From assembly GCA_012845835.1 (NCBI GenBank), contig JABAKD010000025.1, positions 24,227,923 through 24,291,922 on the forward strand: a DNA stretch of 64,000 bases. The letters are read 5' to 3'. Shown here one piece after another: positions 46,602 through 57,377 of this stretch (position 1 is its first letter; each line of letters starts with the position of its first letter). Made by a program: the position numbers and the translations under genes. The notes below the pieces were generated by a model. That model saw only the letters and a program-made list of their open reading frames with translations, searched no databases and was not told where the DNA came from. The DNA is from Undaria pinnatifida. Lineage: Eukaryota > Sar > Phaeophyceae > Laminariales > Alariaceae.

Positions 46602-47830
46602 CTAAGTGTCACCACATCTCTTGTCCACCACAGCGCCGAACGTCCCCGCGCGGTACAGACCGTCGAACTCAGTGTCCATGGCATCGAACCACACATCTCC
46701 GTGTTCATCCTCGCACGCTTCGCGATACGAGTCGGGCGTTACCAACTCACTCGCAGGGCATGAAGGCAGTTCAGGAGCGGGCATGTGCGGAGGAGACTGG
46801 TCGGCAATGATCATAGCGATATTCTCCCGCGCGGCTAGCATCGAAACGAAGCCATGCTGCGGGCCCAGGCCCCCCCGTTGTCGCGCCGCCGACCGCGTCA
46901 CCGCCGGCGATACCCGCGGTTGCTGCTGCTGCACCGGCACCTCCACAGAGGGTGGAGGCGCGGGCGAGGATTCCGGCGGTGCAACGGTCGCGGGCGGCGC
47001 AGGGGAAATGAACACGGGCAAGGACTCCGGTGATGCAACGGTTGCTGACGTCGGCTTCTGCTGCTGTGGTACGGGCGACGCAGCAGGCAGGGGCGTGGGC
47101 GAAGACTCCGGCGTTACACCAGTCGATGGCGTCGACGGCTGGTACCATACCTCGAAGCCCCGCGGCGCTTGCGATAGCTGGGCTGGGTCACTGACAGCCC
47201 CCCCCTTAGCCGGCGACGGGGACCTGGCAATCGCGGTCCCTCCACCGAACGGCGCGCGCCGATAGCCCCACGTCACATCGGTCGAGTAGCTCGCGATGCC
47301 TGATGGCGACAGCATGATCTTGCTGCAATCCGAGTCGTGGTCGTTGCCGGAGTTCAGGTAGAAGCAGGGTTCCCCCTTCGGCTCTGACTTAGCCGCCCGC
47401 TTGACCTTGTGGCGTCCCGGCATCATGTATGGAAGTACGGGGCCCCTGTAAGGCCTCCCGTGGAACTTCTCGAACAAGCACATCATGCCGGGCTTTTCAT
47501 CCACCCGCGCCATGAGGTTGAGCGCGTCGCACATCCACGTCCATGCTTCCGGCCACGTGCGTTCATAGTTGAGCGCCATGGCCGGAAACTCCACACCATC
47601 GAACATGGTCTGGAACTCCAAGAACGCAGCGTGACCCCCCCCGGCAACAAGAGCTAGCTTCCGCTCCACCCGCCCGTTGCGCTTCGGGCCGTCGACGGAC
47701 GTGAACTCGCGGCAGATGTTGTTGTCGACCATCAGCCTTTGGAACTCGGCGTTAGTGAATTCGGAGGCGTTGTCAGTGCGAAGGCATTCCGGCTGCCCGT
47801 AGGCATTTACGGCCGCCAGGAAAGTGCGGA
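46602..47830 (-). pseudogene. copia integrase C-terminal half and linker
   Basis: Read from about 47830: FLAAVNAYGQPECLRTDNAS (catalytic-type D in the R-T-D-N motif), then DGPKRNGRVERKLALV (the family's catalytic E), then a long Pro/Ser/Ala-rich linker typical of the copia integrase-RT junction. It ends at a TAG (46602-46604) that interrupts the same frame that enters RT. The integrase N-terminal half lies in a different frame upstream. The 219-codon plus-strand frame opposite is only a shadow. Confidence 0.85.
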
Positions 47831-49405
47831 AACGAGGGTGACGGTGGCCGCGCTCTTGTCCGGCATAAATACCGGCCAGCCCATATTGGTGGCGTCGTCG
47901 ACGATCATCAAACAGTACCGAGCGCCGCCTGTTGACGTCGGCATAGGTCCTGCGAGGTCGGCGTACAGGCGCTGCATCCGCTTCTCAGCACGGCACGACG
48001 TGGACCTAGCGACGACTTTGCGGATCCCCTTCCCCCCCGCGCACCCGTCGCAATACCCCAAACGTCCCGTCACGTTGATTCCCATTTGACGAGCAGTCTC
48101 ACGTAAAACGGTATCGTGGGCGTGGCCAAGGGAACAGTGCAAGTCGTTGATGTCTATCCATCTCTGCCTACCAGACCTTAACACTGCAGCACCAAGTGCA
48201 GGGGGTTTCTCGTGTCTCGCTACTCGAGTGGCCTCAACGTAGTTGCCAAACTTCTCCTTGCGGAAAAACACGCGTCCATCGAGCATGTGCGCCCCTTCGT
48301 GGTCAAGGGTAATGACGTGCTCCTCTTGGATCACGTTGAATGAGCAGAGGTCGAAAGGTACGCCAGGCACAAACGCCACATTCCTCAAGGTCACTGCTAC
48401 GTCTTCAGCACAATGCATCACTACATCAACGCAACCAAAAAACTGTTCCTCCATTTTCTTTCCGTCACCAATGATCAAATACTTCTCGTCGGGGGCAGGG
48501 GGTCTCTTGTTGTAAAAGAGAGCAGAATCACCAGTACAATGGATGGAAGCAGCACTATCTCCAATCAGAATCTTACTCCCAGGCCTTGTAGGCCTCACGA
48601 GACCACCCCCAACAGAAAGAGCATGCCACTTGCCTAAAGACGTAAAGTGCGCGACGAAGAGGGTGGGCCACTCGACCTGCTGTTCACTGCTGGCCGGCAC
48701 CTGGCTGTCGATAGTCGAGGAAAGCGGCCCGCCCTCGTAGGCTCCCCCGGCTCCTCCACTTCTCGGCTTTGGCTGACCATCGTCGCCCACACCGCCCCCG
48801 TCCCAGTGTGGTTCGCCTCCGCCCATACCGCCCCCGTCCAATGCGTCGCGGTGAATTACGAAGCCAGTTTGGTGCTGAGGCCAAGCTCCCGGTGGTGGTG
48901 GTGGTGGTGGTGTGCTGCTGTAGTGCTCCTGGGGGGGCGGAGGGCCGTGCGGAGGGGCCGCGACAATGTTTGCATGCATGCGGGTGGGCGGAGCAGTTCG
49001 GCATTGCCTGGCCATGTGACCGTAAGCTCCACAAGTGCTGCAGACCCCCGAAAAAGCGTTCGGCGCTCGACAAATGTCGGACTTGTGCCCGAGGGCACCA
49101 CACCGACCGCACTTGTACACTTCCCCCATGGACGCTCCTGGAGGCGGAGGAGACTCCGGCTGGTACCACCCACTTCCGGTGTTACCTGCCCCACCATTGC
49201 CCCCCGGCCTAAGCTGGTGCTGGGGCTGCTGCTGCGGCTGGGGTGGGTGCTGCTGCTGTTGCTGCTGGTGCTGGTAATTATGGTCTGCACCCCCACGCTG
49301 CTGCTGTTGCCCTCCCCCCAACTGCTGCTGCTGCTGCCCATACGGCCGCTGCTGCAGCTGCTTTTGCTGCCCAAACGGCCGCTGCTGCCGCTGCTGTTGG
49401 TGCCC
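47807..49405 (-). pseudogene. copia nucleocapsid, protease and integrase N-terminal part
   Basis: Same frame as gag but beyond the premature stop. A Gln/Pro-rich stretch is followed by two CCHC zinc knuckles (CGRCGALGHKSDIC and CSTCGAYGHMARQC). The protease has an ILIGDSAASIHCTG motif, with D-S-A in place of the usual D-S-G. Next come a GAG-pre-integrase/HHCC region (LHCSLGHAHD...YCDGCAGGK) and the first integrase Asp residues (LYADLAGPM, LMIVDDATN). It ends by frameshift at SALSWRP. The true continuation (FLAAVNAYG) is in another frame near 47830. Confidence 0.9.
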
Positions 49406-49580
49406 TTACGGCCGCTGCTGCTGCTGCTGTTGGTGCCCGTACGGCCGCTGCTGCTGCTGCTGTTGCTGCCCATACGGCCGCTGCTGCTGCTGCTGTTGCT
49501 GCCCATACGGCCGCTGTTGCTGCTGCTGTTGCTGCCCATACGGCCGCTGCTGCTGCTGCTGTTGCTGTCCATACGACCGC

Positions 49581-49614
<34 letters not shown>

Positions 49615-49615
49615 C
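49330..49615 (-). repeat. 33-bp minisatellite encoding Gln-rich gag repeats
   Basis: About seven to eight units of 33 bases encode RPYGQQQQQQQ-type eleven-residue repeats, with variants (RPYGHQ, RPFGQQ) at the downstream end. One unit has TAC changed to TAA, which creates the premature gag stop at 49406-49408. Confidence 0.9.
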
Positions 49616-50611
49616 GGCGCCTAATCTGCCCTGAAAACCCCCACCGACGGCGAGGGCGTGGGGATCCGCCAACGGTGCAGCAGCCATTGACACGACCGCC
49701 GCTAACTTCCGCTCCTCCAACTCCTTCGTCTTGCGGTTAGCGTGGGAGGTGCGGACGATTCCCTCCATCTCCGATCGCGTGAGGCCGGGTCGAAGCAAGC
49801 TAGTGCGCTGCTCCACGTCGTCAAATTCGGACGGGAGACGACGTGTTAGTATGCGAACCACGTCGCGATCCGACTTGCGGATACCCAATGTGGACAGCAC
49901 ATTGAGCTTCCCCTCAGCACGCGCAAAGAACAGCTTGGGGTCCTCATCCCCTTGCATCTCTATGTTCTCGAAGTCTTTCTCGAGGTGATCTCGTTCGGCA
50001 TCACCCTGCGGCTGATACCAGGCCATCACAGCCTTCCATGCTCCCTCCACCGACCCAGCGGCATGCATCCGTTCCTCCACAGGCTGTCCTTGCATGGCTT
50101 CCATGAGAATTTCCCACGCCTTCTCGCACTTCTCGACTCTCTGCTGCCCATGAAGATAGATAGATCGGTTGCGCTCCTCCATCCCTCCTAAGCCCCCGGC
50201 TATCCGAATAGGGTCGCTCGTGGGCTCAAGCGCCCCGATCAGACCCCGCGCCGTCAAGAAAGCTTGGAACCTGTGTGACCACAGGTGCAGCTGACTCCGC
50301 CCATCAAACTTAGGCACCCGCATGCTGTTTTGCGACGACAAGATGAGCGCCGGGGGGGTCTGGTGGTGACGGTAATCTGGCTCCGGCACAGGCTGCCCAG
50401 CACTTGCCTGCTGCATGGGCCGCCCGCTCCCCCCAGCGGTACCCGACTGAACCGCTGCCTCGGCGGACATCCTCAACGCTCTCTCCGCTGACAACGCCGC
50501 GTCTCGCTCAGCCACCGTCGCGTCTGTCTCAGCCAACGTCGCGTCTCGCTGAGCCAAATTAATCGACACTTCCTCCAGCTGCTGCCGAAGCAGCTCGGCC
50601 TCCTCGGCCAT
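49406..50611 (-). pseudogene. copia gag
   Basis: 401 codons from an ATG 48 bases inside the 5' LTR boundary. It starts with a coiled-coil-like Glu/Arg/Ala region (AEEAELLRQQLEEVSINLAQ). The UBN2-type gag core (MRVPKFDGRSQLHLWSHRF, KAWEILMEAMQG, AWYQPQGDAERDHLEKDF, VLSTLGIRKSDRDVVRILTR) is followed by the Gln-rich minisatellite. It stops at a TAA that replaces a Tyr codon in one minisatellite unit. The same frame continues into the zinc knuckles, so intact relatives probably make one gag-pol protein. Confidence 0.9.
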
Positions 50612-50659
50612 AACAGCAACCCTTCAGCAAGCTCCGGGCCCGGAAACCCACGATTATCG

Positions 50660-51059
50660 TGTTTGAATACGCTTGCTGAATAACGTGTTCTGTGTAACCA
50701 CGCGGCGTGCCGCTACGGCGTAGATCGAGGAGAGAAGATAAAATACTCGTACACCGGATACCAAATACACACCAGGTGGGTCAATACCGTTCTGTCAGAG
50801 ACCGTACCATATAAACCACACACAGGAGGTGAGCCGCACCTGATTGTCACCGGCTGCACCACTCACATATATACGGGCAGTATCGTTATCATCAAAGCCC
50901 GGGTCGTATCATTAACATCATCGACTGCCCCGCGGGGGGGCAGCTCCACACTCCGAGGCATATACCGAATAATGCCTCGACACATAATACGAAACCCCAG
51001 AATATACGAAACCGCCAAATATCCGCGGGCCCGTATCGAACAACCGCATACCACAAACA
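50660..51059 (-). repeat. copia 5' LTR
   Basis: 400 bases, nearly identical to 44023-44422. Immediately inside it (minus strand) the sequence is CGATAATCGTGGGTTTCC. That is where a primer-binding site should be, but it does not match the common initiator-Met primer, and I cannot assign the tRNA. Confidence 0.95.
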
Positions 51060-51783
51060 CCCCCCCCCCCCCCCCACGCCCCACTCCCCCCCCCCACCAA
51101 CCGCCTTTTTTTGTTTGTTTTTTTTCCCTCGCTTCCTCTTGCGTAAACGCCCCACCTACTATCGAAATCCGCCAGAGTAATAAACACTTCCACGCCCTGG
51201 ATATCGCTTCGTTATCGTTTTAGAGTCGTCCATGCCGCTGCTGCAATTCCCACCCACCCCCGCCCCCAACGCCCCCTCTTTCCCCACCACCCACACCATC
51301 GCCTAGACTTAGCACCACGGGTATAGCAAACCCCTACATTTATGCATAAACACTTCACCTCCGCCGCCCCCCCCCCCCGCCACATTCCCCCCCACTCCCA
51401 CACAAGAAATATTTATAGTTTCCTCGCACAAATTGACCTGCCCCACCCCCCCCTCCCCCCCTCCTGCCCCCCTTTTGATCAAAATCAGCCCCCCACGTCC
51501 ATAAAAACTCCGCCCTCCCCTCAGCGGGGTATTCGACTTACAGGATTCACTTAATAAACTGATGCATTTCCTTCCATAATAGCTGTCAGACTTTGTCCCC
51601 CTCAGAAACGAGGTTTATTGTTTCCGCGCACAGACTGCCTAACATCACCATGATGCAAGGGTAGTCGCCGACCTATATCTTTAATGAGGACACACGAACC
51701 CGTAATACGCGCGATCGGAGTATCACACACGGCTTGCAAAGATGAGTTTCAAAAAAATCTTCGATCTCACAGCTGGAGTGTAG
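51060..51783. repeat. Fold-back arm, F orientation, right of the copia insertion
   Basis: Continuation of the arm cut by copia at 44022: poly-C, then GTAAACGCCCCACC, TAGCACCACGGGTATAG, GTCGCCGACCTATATC, ending CTCACAGCTGGAGTGTAG at about 51783. Confidence 0.75.
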
Positions 51784-51809
51784 TATAACTTTTATACATA
51801 TACTTTTTT

Positions 51810-52984
51810 GCGATTTCCAAGTAGTTTTTGATGATTGTGCTATGAATCACGTGTCAAAACTTCAGGTCCGAACTTCCAAACCTGAGTGGTGCACAGCGAT
51901 ATTCGTGAATTTCAGGCGTCTTGACCGGCCCAGCTTGAACCAGATGAACATTTAGTACTGTATGCTGTCGTATCCAATAACGGCAATGATGGTTACGCAC
52001 AACCAGTATCATCTCTATTGTAAATTGATAATTTTTCGAGGATGCGTTTTTCATATAAATATTTCAAGGACGTCAGCCGTGAGTTCGACGAATTTCGGGT
52101 CAATACTCATCTTTGCAAGCTGCATTATTGGTACTTACTTGTAATATACTATGTGGTCACCTGGAACCCACAATAATTTCCCGGGAAACAGCCTTGTTCA
52201 GCTTTTTTCACTACTAAAATTCCCCTTTTTTCTCTCATTCCAGGAGAAAAATACGTCATTTGTGTGGGGGGGGGGTGCAACAATTATTATCCCCGGGTGG
52301 TCCATGCACTGAGTTAAGCACGACTTTTCTATTCTTTTAGGCGTCTGGGCAGTCATTTTGAGTCATTTTCACTCCATACAGTAGTAGAGGTAGTAGTGGC
52401 AGGGCAGAATGCAAGTGCCTGAGTCATGTTTATCGGTTTCAGTTGATCTTTCACTTGTTTATGCCCTCGTTGGTTTCGTCCTGCAGCCGTCCATTGTTTA
52501 TTGGAAAACCAGTACTGCTCTGTAGTGCTGATAGCGATCTCTTATTTACGAACATACTTTATGTTGCGAAGGAAACAAGAAATTTAAAGATACAAAGTAC
52601 AAAACAGTACGCGAGCGCCACAGCAAGGCGCTGCTGCGTAAGTGTGTAGCGATCGCGACCGTATCCGCGACTGTACTGTAGTGATATACATGGACGGCTC
52701 AACGAAATCCCAAAATCTGGGGCGCAGCTCTCTGTTTTCTGTGGGCGCCTTGCGAGCTGCTGCTCTGCTGCACAGCCTCACAGCGTTTGAAAAAAAAACG
52801 AGGCTTTCCATTATCTATGAAAGCGTTATTAGCCCGGGGATATGTGACGTAAAGAGTTTCCTATGATGAATTTCGGTTCAATACCGCTACCGGGAAATAC
52901 GCATCCTTGATGTTTATCCTCGACCTGAAATGCGCCTACGACGACCTGAAAGTGGGGTTGGCGAATTCTTTGACAATGATAGCA
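51810..52984. other. Left non-arm part of direct repeat B
   Basis: Counterpart of 3056-4194. Contains an extra segment near 52040-52150 that includes ACTCATCTTTGCAAGCTG, a fragment of the arm terminus, suggesting a small arm-derived insertion. No gene supported. Confidence 0.55.
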
Positions 52985-55760
52985 AAAACAATATATCGCT
53001 CAGCGATCATCTACTACACGCTAGTGCATGTTTCCAAATGAGCACCAATAACTAGAGCACCAGACAAAGACGCGACATCTACTGGACTGCAACATCTTCG
53101 ACGACACAGTTGGGAAAAAAAGGGCGTACAACCGTACACTAGACAAAAATATTGTGAAATGGAAGCACAGACATATATATATATATTGACAGTGCGGTAA
53201 ACCAGACTACCAACCTATTTCGTGGGGTATTTCGTGCCTACCTGCCGTCTGCGTGATCACCTGACAATCTCTACCAAACGCAGTAGCATATGCCTAACAA
53301 AGAAAAGTCACCCTCGTGTTCAATAGTGGTGGCATCGCAAGCCCACGTAACCTCGCTCGCTGTACTTGTACAATGTATCTTTGTCTGAAAATTATAGACC
53401 TCAGAGCCCCACATCGGCACGGTAAAAATCATGGGCGTTAAATCGTACTTTTTGACTAAAATTACCCTGTTGACCCTGATAGCTACACTGTAGTTGTAAG
53501 GGGAGTCGCCGACCTATATTATTAATGAGGACACACAACTCGTAATGCGCGCAATCGGAGTATCACACACAGCTTGCAAAGATGAGTTTCGACGAAATCT
53601 TCGATCTCACAGCCGGAGTGTATTTTCATTTTCTATAATATAATAATTAATACGCGCTCACAGCTGGAGTGTATTTAATTTTTATTATAATTAATACGCG
53701 CGGTCGGAGTATCACACACAGCGTGCAAAGATGAGTTTCAACAAAACCTTCGATCTCACAGCTGGAGTGTATTTTTTATCATAATTATAATGTAAAACGG
53801 AAGTACAGGCAGATATCGTATTTTAGAATTGCGGCAAACCACACTACCAAGGGTATTTCGTAATTGCCGTCTGCATGATCGCCTCCCAACCTATATATGC
53901 CAAGCGAAGTATGACTAACGAAGTAACGTATTTGAGCGCGTGTACACCAAGCGTTCCTTTCAAGCACTGACTATTCGCACTTATCCCTCTCGTGCTCAAT
54001 GGTGGTGACATTACATGACCACATCACCTCGACTGTTATTGTTGTGTTTTGCAATATCTATCTCTTTCATATGATTATCAATCGCGATGTCAGAAAGTAA
54101 TAATGGTAACTACATGGTTGTACCTATAGATTGAAATATTTTATCTTGCGATCCACGTACAGTAACAAATTGTAGATATTTAACACGTTGTTTACAACAC
54201 CTGAAATTGCATAACATATCTAACATCAAGTGTTCCATTAATAGAATAATAAACAATACCAAGCACGTGATATGAAGGGATTTAATGTTTCCCCGAACAT
54301 ATTGAAGCGTCCTGCCCGCCCCCCCCTCCCGATCTCCCTTGTTCAAACGACCAGCCAAACATCGAAATCTGCCAGAGTAGTAAACACGACCAGCAGGCTG
54401 ATATCTCCTCGTCATCTTTCTAGCCATCCATGCCGTAGCTCCAACGCATTTCGACCCCCCCCATCCCCCCCTATTTCAATTTTTTTCCTGTCCTTTTGTG
54501 CAAACCCTCACTTACAATCGAAATCGGCGAGAGTAATAAACACTTCTGAGCAATAGTTAATATCCCGTCATTATTTTGATTGCCATCCATTACGTGGCTT
54601 CCATTCCCCCACCCCCTTCCCCCCCACCAGCACGCTAGCCTAGACCTAGCACCACGCTTACAGCAAGACCCTACACATATGATTAATACGCGCGAACATA
54701 GCATCACACACATGATTGCAAACATGAGTTTCAAATATATCTTTGATCTCACAGCTAGAGTTATTATATTATTACATGTGACCTAAACCTCTTCAAAACC
54801 CTTCACCCCCCCCCCCCCTTCCCCCCCCCCCCCTTCACCTTCCCCCCCCTTTTTTTTCCTGTTCCCCGCTCCCCTAATTAAATTATTTTTTTTTATTTTT
54901 TTCCGCTCTCCCTTGCTCAAACGCCCCACCTAACATCGAAATCTGCCACATTAATATACATTTCAACGCACTTGAAATCGCCTCGTTATCTTTCTAAAGC
55001 CATCCATGCAGCTGCTCCTCCCCCCCCACCAACGCCACCTCCTCCCGCACCAACCAACGTCGCTTGGACCTAGCACCACGCGTATCGCAAACCCCTACAT
55101 CTATGCAATCTAAAGATTTTGTTGAAAAATTCCTTTCGCCCCCCCAACCCCCACTCCCACCCTCACCCTCTCCAGCGCTCCGCCCTCTCCTCACTGGTTG
55201 TACGACTTAGAGGATATACATGACAAACTGGTGCTTTCTCTCCGAAGCCGTCAGATTTATCCCCTTAAAGGATGTAAATTTTCCACGCACAGATCCAGCT
55301 GCCCCGCTTGTCCCGTCCCCCTTCATGAAAAGCTGCTGCAGTCTTTCCAACACCGTCAGGTTTGTCCCCTTAAAAAAATTAGGACAGATTAAGCTGCCCC
55401 CCACCCCCCCCCCCCCCCCCCCCCCCGCCCGTCGCCCTCTCTTCATCAAACCCAGGCCTCAACGTCTTCAAAAACTCCGCCCTCCCCTCACCGGTAATTC
55501 GACTTGCAGGATTCACTTGATAACTGATGCATTTCCTTCCACAGCTGTCAGGTTGTGTCCCCATCAAAGACGGGTTGTGTAGTTTCCGCGCACAGACTGC
55601 CTAACATCACGCCGTTGGCCATGACAGCTACACTGTAAGGGAAGTCGCCGACCTATCCTTAATGAGGACACTCAACCCGTAATACGCGCGATCAGAGTAT
55701 CACACGCACAGCTTGCAAAGATGAGTTTCGACAAATATTCGATGTCACAGCTGGAGTGTA
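52985..55760. repeat. Fold-back arm, F orientation, copy B
   Basis: Outer end GCATGTTTCCAAATGAGCACC; C-rich modules with poly-C at 54808-54838 and 55397-55425; full inner tail ending CACAGCTGGAGTGTAT at about 55760. Within it, at 53455-53775, the terminal tail occurs three times in tandem (one near-complete, one very short, one partial), interrupting the module order found in copy A. Confidence 0.8.
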
Positions 55761-55935
55761 TCTCAATTTTTATATATAATATACTCATTAATAATATAAA
55801 AGTTGAAATACACCCCCGCTGTAAAATCGAATATTCGTTATTAATAGTTTAAAAGTTAAAATACTTAGATATATACTAATGATAAATGAATTCTAATACA
55901 CTCCAGCTGTAAGATCGAATATTCGATATTAATAG
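55761..55935. repeat. AT-rich centre with short repeated arm tips, copy B
   Basis: Between opposing arms are two short R-orientation tips (ACACCCCCGCTGTAAAATCG and ACACTCCAGCTGTAAGATCG), each followed by ATTCG(T/A)TATTAATAGTTTAA. Copy A has no such centre. Confidence 0.75.
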
Positions 55936-56184
55936 TTTAAAAATTAATATACACTCCTCCAGCTGTGAGATCGATTATTTTGTCGAAACACATCCTTGCA
56001 AGTTGTGTGTGATACTCCGATCGCGCATATTACGGGTTGTGTGTCCTCATGAAGGATTTAGGTCGGCGACTCCCCTTGCAACATGGTGATGTTAGGCACG
56101 GTCAACAGGGTGATGTTAGTCAGTCTGTGCGCGGAAACCATAAAACATAAAACCCGTTTCTGAGGCGGACATAATCTGACAGCT
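55936..56184. repeat. Fold-back arm R, inner part, copy B
   Basis: Counterpart of 6560-6771. Terminus, CGGCGACTCCCCTTGC, CAGTCTGTGCGCGG, ending TCTGACAGCTGTGT at the insert boundary. Confidence 0.8.
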
Positions 56185-57377
56185 GTGTATAATATATTGT
56201 TTTCATACCAACATTCTAAGCGCCCACGAATAATCAGCGGTACCTTGATAAGTTGAAAGTCAACCTTCAGTGTCCCATAACAGAGTGTAACATTCATACA
56301 TAAAACCCATGCCAACGGCAATACGGCTAGTGGTGACACCGCCCAAGGTATTCAAAGTCTAAAACGAAAATGAAGATATGCATCCATGTCGGCACTGCTG
56401 TAGATGTCATCACGAGGAAAAGACGGGAAAAATATCGGAAGGCAAAAATAGCTATTACGTAAATCTTTGCGTTCGAGAATGGGATATAAACATGTTGTAG
56501 TGCTGATTGAAGTTGATATATTTCTGCTCGGTCTTCTTTGTTCTGGCACAAGATATTGCAAGCTTTGGAATGTTCTTACTTGTTTGCAATACTTAAGACC
56601 GTGCAGCATATCGCCGATTGATTATGCTTGTCAGCAACCATCATTGTCGTTACTTCATAACATTACATGCTATCTGCTATACGTTGCGAGTTGCTCGTAA
56701 GATAGAGACCTTTCAATCTGTCAGTTGTAGTTTATCGATGCAGTATTTCGGAAGAAGTGTCAACAGGATAGTAGTATCTTGGCCATATGATACGCAGCAG
56801 TTCACGGGCTAAACCATTTCCAAGATACTCTGGCGCACAATGTAGTACGTAGTACTCATACACGTACACGTTGAGGGGGAGAGTTTTGAGTATCCCTCCA
56901 GGAACCGTTTGAAAGACTTTTAAGATACAAGTTGTTGCTAAAGTGAATATATAGGTTAGTCATGGTTACGTAGTCTGAGATGCTAGTAACAACAACATTG
57001 TAGTGTCTGCTATTGGGTTTTTGTTGTTTCAGGGTCAAAATGGCATGTGATCGATGTATTTGCTACGACAAGTGCACACACCCACGACCCTAACTTGGTT
57101 GCTTGGCATCTCCACATACTCACCTCGTTTGCACACCATTAGATTTAATCTGCTGAGGAAAGTCAACCAATAAACATCCGTTTGGGGTCGACGACTAACA
57201 TTTTGTCGTCTGTACTTGAAGCTCGTCACTGTACAGGTTCACCGGCCGCTGACCTGCGTTTTCCTCGAATCATATATATAGAAGAGGCATTCATATGTCA
57301 TCCAAAAGCGGGCTTCCGAGTGTACACCAATTACGACCTGGAACAAGCTACGCGACATCTTATATATATATTATAAA
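56185..57377. other. Non-repetitive insert 1, copy B
   Basis: Counterpart of 6772-7950. Frames open in copy A are interrupted here, so no gene is supported. Confidence 0.55.

Larger units (their letters stand above)
44023..51059 (-). mobile_element. Ty1/copia LTR retrotransposon, full length, inactivated
   Basis: 7037 bases with 400-base LTRs, a single gag-pol reading order (gag, zinc knuckles, protease, integrase, reverse transcriptase, RNase H) on the minus strand and a purine tract before the 3' LTR. Integrase ahead of RT is diagnostic of the copia superfamily. It sits inside a poly-C run of a fold-back arm, so a five-base CCCCC target duplication is likely but cannot be distinguished from the tract itself. 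At least three stops and two frameshifts break the polyprotein, yet the LTRs differ at only about three positions by eye. Confidence 0.95.

Noticed and set aside
46606-47265. 219-codon plus-strand frame
   Set aside because: Opposite strand of the copia integrase-RT linker, whose minus-strand frame carries family motifs.
48647-49624. 325-codon plus-strand frame (Leu-rich) and other long plus-strand frames opposite copia
   Set aside because: Shadows of the Gln/Ser-rich minus-strand gag-pol; the repetitive CAG/CTG sequence keeps all frames free of stops.
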